Shown here piece after piece: positions 62,199-64,000 of a stretch of DNA of 64,000 nucleotides. The notes beneath the pieces are model-generated. The model was not told where the DNA came from. It ran no database searches and saw only the letters and a list, made by a program, of their open reading frames with translations. The translations under genes were made by a program, and so were the position numbers. This DNA comes from Arthrobacter jinronghuae (lineage in GTDB: Bacteria; Actinomycetota; Actinomycetes; Actinomycetales; Micrococcaceae). How positions within the stretch are numbered: position 1 is the stretch's first letter; the number at the start of each line of letters is the position of its first letter. Location of the stretch: positions 558,001 through 622,000 of the forward strand of contig NZ_CP104263.1 in NCBI RefSeq assembly GCF_025244825.1, in the 5' to 3' direction.

Positions 62199-63870
62199 AT
62201 CCGCCGCTTCGGGTTCGGGCGACGCCGTCCCCGGCGCCGGTCCCGTCCGCAACGGCGGAGACCTGGTGGTGGAAACCCTCGAAGCCCTCGGCGCCAGCAA
62301 GGTGTTCGGCATCCCCGGCCAGCACGCCCTGGGACTGTTCGATGCGCTCTCCCGCTCGCGGCTGGAGTTCATCTCCTCCCGGGTGGAGAACAACTCCGCA
62401 TTTGCGGCCGACGGTTTTTCCCGGGCCACCGGGCAGGTGGGCGTGCTTTTCCTGTCCACCGGTCCCGGTGCCCTGACCTCGCTGGCCGGGCTGCAGGAGG
62501 CCTATGCCACCGGAGTGCCGATGATCGTGGTGGCCAGCCAGATCCCCATTGACGGGCTCGGCGCGCGGCGCCGGGGAATGCTGCACCAACTAGATGACCA
62601 GAAGGCCTCCGCCGCCAACGTCACCAAGAGCCAGCGCCTGATCCAGCACGCCTCCGGCATCCCCTCCGCCATCCAGGACGCGTGGACCGAAGCCATCTCC
62701 TCGCCGGCAGGGCCGGTGTGGATCGAGATCCCGCAGAACGTGCTGCTCAACCCGGTCATGGTGCCTGCCGTAGAAGACGCGTTGGCAGAACCGTTCGACA
62801 ACCCCCCGCGCAGCGAACTGGTCAAGGAAGCCGTGCGCTGGCTCTCCGACGCCCGCCGGCCCGCCGTCATTGCCGGCGGCGGCGTGCGCCGCAGCGGTGC
62901 CGAGGCTGCGTTGCTTTCCATTGCCCAGAAGCTGCATGCCCCGGTGATCTGCACGCCCGGGGGCAACGGAGCCTTCCCGTGGAACCATCCGCTGTCCCTG
63001 CAGTCCTGGATGGAGGACCGGCATATGACGGACGTGCTCGAGGATGCCGACGTACTGGTGGTCATCGGCTCCTCGCTCGGCGAAGTGACGTCCAATTACT
63101 TCACCATGGCGCCCCGCGGCCGGATCATCCAGATCGACGCCGAACCCCGGGTCCTGGAGTCCAACCGTCCTGCGCTGGGTATCCGCGCCGACGCCCGGCA
63201 GGCCCTGGACGCGCTCGACGCCGCCCTTCCGGCCTCGGCCCGCCTTCCCGACTGGCACGGGCAAAGCGCCGAGGAGCTGGTAGCCGGCGCCTTGGCCCGG
63301 GTTCAGGCGCGGCTGGATACCCAGGGCCTCGACATGGAACGCCGCTTCATGGCGGACATCCGCGCCGCGGTCCCCGATGAGATGCAGACCTACTGGGACA
63401 TGACCATTTCCGCCTACTGGGCCTGGAGCTGCTGGGATGCGAAGTCCGGCCGGTTCCACTCCGCCCAGGGCGCCGGCGGATTGGGGTACGGCTATCCGGG
63501 CGCAATCGGCGGCGCGGTGGGCCTGGGGGAGCGGGTGCTTGCCGTGTCCGGCGACGGTTCGGCCATGTACTCCATTTCCGAACTGGCCACGGCGCGGCAG
63601 CATAACCTTCCCGTGACCTGGCTGATTGTCGACGACGGCGGCTACGGCATCCTGCGCGAATACATGGAGGACGCGTTCGGCAAGGCCACCGCAACGGAGC
63701 TGGCGCGCCCGGATTTCGTGAAGCTCGCGGAATCCTTCGGTGTACCTGCCCGCCGCTGCGCACCGGAAGACATCCGCGCGGCATTGGAAGAGGCATTTGC
63801 CGGAGAAGGCCCCAACGTAGTTGTGGTTGAAGCGCGGATAGGTCTTTTTGCTCCCACCCACCTGGTTTAA
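62188..63870 (+). CDS. Thiamine diphosphate-dependent decarboxylase (acetolactate-synthase-like)
   Basis: 560 residues in the three-domain ThDP fold. The catalytic glutamate is Glu67 in [38 protein letters not shown] and [15 protein letters not shown] belong to the PYR domain. The ThDP motif begins [16 protein letters not shown] and ends in [13 protein letters not shown]. It starts 11 bases before the end of the ureohydrolase gene, so the two are one operon. Size and context fit 2-ketoarginine decarboxylase (AruI, about 559 residues in Pseudomonas), next to guanidinobutyrase, as in the arginine transaminase pathway; other family members are acetolactate synthases. Substrate is inference. Confidence 0.87.
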   Translation: MSTESAASGSGDAVPGAGPVRNGGDLVVETLEALGASKVFGIPGQHALGLFDALSRSRLEFISSRVENNSAFAADGFSRATGQVGVLFLSTGPGALTSLAGLQEAYATGVPMIVVASQIPIDGLGARRRGMLHQLDDQKASAANVTKSQRLIQHASGIPSAIQDAWTEAISSPAGPVWIEIPQNVLLNPVMVPAVEDALAEPFDNPPRSELVKEAVRWLSDARRPAVIAGGGVRRSGAEAALLSIAQKLHAPVICTPGGNGAFPWNHPLSLQSWMEDRHMTDVLEDADVLVVIGSSLGEVTSNYFTMAPRGRIIQIDAEPRVLESNRPALGIRADARQALDALDAALPASARLPDWHGQSAEELVAGALARVQARLDTQGLDMERRFMADIRAAVPDEMQTYWDMTISAYWAWSCWDAKSGRFHSAQGAGGLGYGYPGAIGGAVGLGERVLAVSGDGSAMYSISELATARQHNLPVTWLIVDDGGYGILREYMEDAFGKATATELARPDFVKLAESFGVPARRCAPEDIRAALEEAFAGEGPNVVVVEARIGLFAPTHLV

Positions 63871-63942
63871 CCGCCGCTGCTGCGTGATCCGGGTGTCGGC
63901 GTGCCCGGGTAGATAGAAGGGGTGGCTCTGGCATGATGAGGG

Positions 63943-64000
63943 CGTGCGATTGGCGTGGCCCCTCACCTGTCGGGGCCTTCCGCACAAAGCGAATCAGGAC
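63943..64000 (+). CDS. Possible start of a gene running off the window
   Basis: From GTG 63943, after ATGAGGGC, the frame stays open to the window end (MRLAWPLTCRGLPHKANQ). The beginning recalls the MRLxWPLTGR start of large LuxR-type ATPase regulators, from memory. Nineteen codons are too few to be sure. The 70 bases before it show no other feature. Confidence 0.3.

Overview
The window looks like a chromosomal segment of a high-G+C actinobacterium of the Micrococcaceae, most like Arthrobacter. Reasons: an IdeR-type DtxR regulator, actinobacterial families (DUF3263, DUF3027, WXG100, bacterial XPB with a helicase-associated partner), a groL without groS behind CIRCE-type repeats, and c-di-AMP riboswitches in front of secreted cell-wall hydrolases. 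No phage, IS element, plasmid gene or CRISPR array is visible.

Layout. 1-5.3 kb: end of a siderophore-interacting protein, ung, DUF3263, a LytR_C membrane protein, a cold-shock gene, groL and a stand-alone WXG100 gene. 5.5-12.2 kb: a two-component system, then an XPB helicase / helicase-associated pair, all leftward. 12.4-16.9 kb: a second cold-shock-like gene, DUF3027, an MFS exporter, serC and ideR. 16.9-19.9 kb: a cell-wall hydrolase cluster (M23 plus two NlpC/P60-like enzymes) with two c-di-AMP riboswitches. 20-23.8 kb: an HNH gene and a molybdenum-cofactor group (mobA-like, DUF6457, moeA, fdhD). 23.8-34.4 kb: a sensor kinase with a degenerate receiver, an ABC exporter, tRNA-Arg(CCT), a divergent MarR/MMPL pair with an obvious operator, an inositol-monophosphatase-like enzyme and pcrA. 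34.6-39.8 kb: sucCD, a sugar-porter MFS and a secreted alpha/beta hydrolase.

40-52.7 kb is the most unusual part. Three leftward paralogous operons, interrupted only by a BCCT transporter, share one design. The first gene encodes a small ESX-like helical protein, in two cases with a long proline-rich repeat tail. The second encodes a WXG/LXG-like helical domain fused to a DUF1023-type alpha/beta hydrolase; in one operon the hydrolase is gone. One or two lipoproteins follow. Every junction is a 4-base ATGA or GTGA overlap. All three operons are preceded by the same 20-bp palindrome, CATGGGnAGnnCTnCCCATG. The middle operon carries a short leftover of the 3' end of the VIT1-type gene that flanks the third operon, so the cluster grew by tandem duplication. 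A decayed lipoprotein copy lies between them. A secreted effector with cell-surface lipoprotein partners (toxin/immunity-like) is my inference, not something the sequence proves.

52.7-64 kb: the rubrerythrin/VIT1 metal transporter, an acyl-CoA ligase, an AI-2E family membrane protein, then a probable guanidino-compound cluster: sodium:solute symporter, XRE-cupin regulator, FAD monooxygenase, agmatinase-family ureohydrolase and a ThDP-dependent decarboxylase overlapping it.
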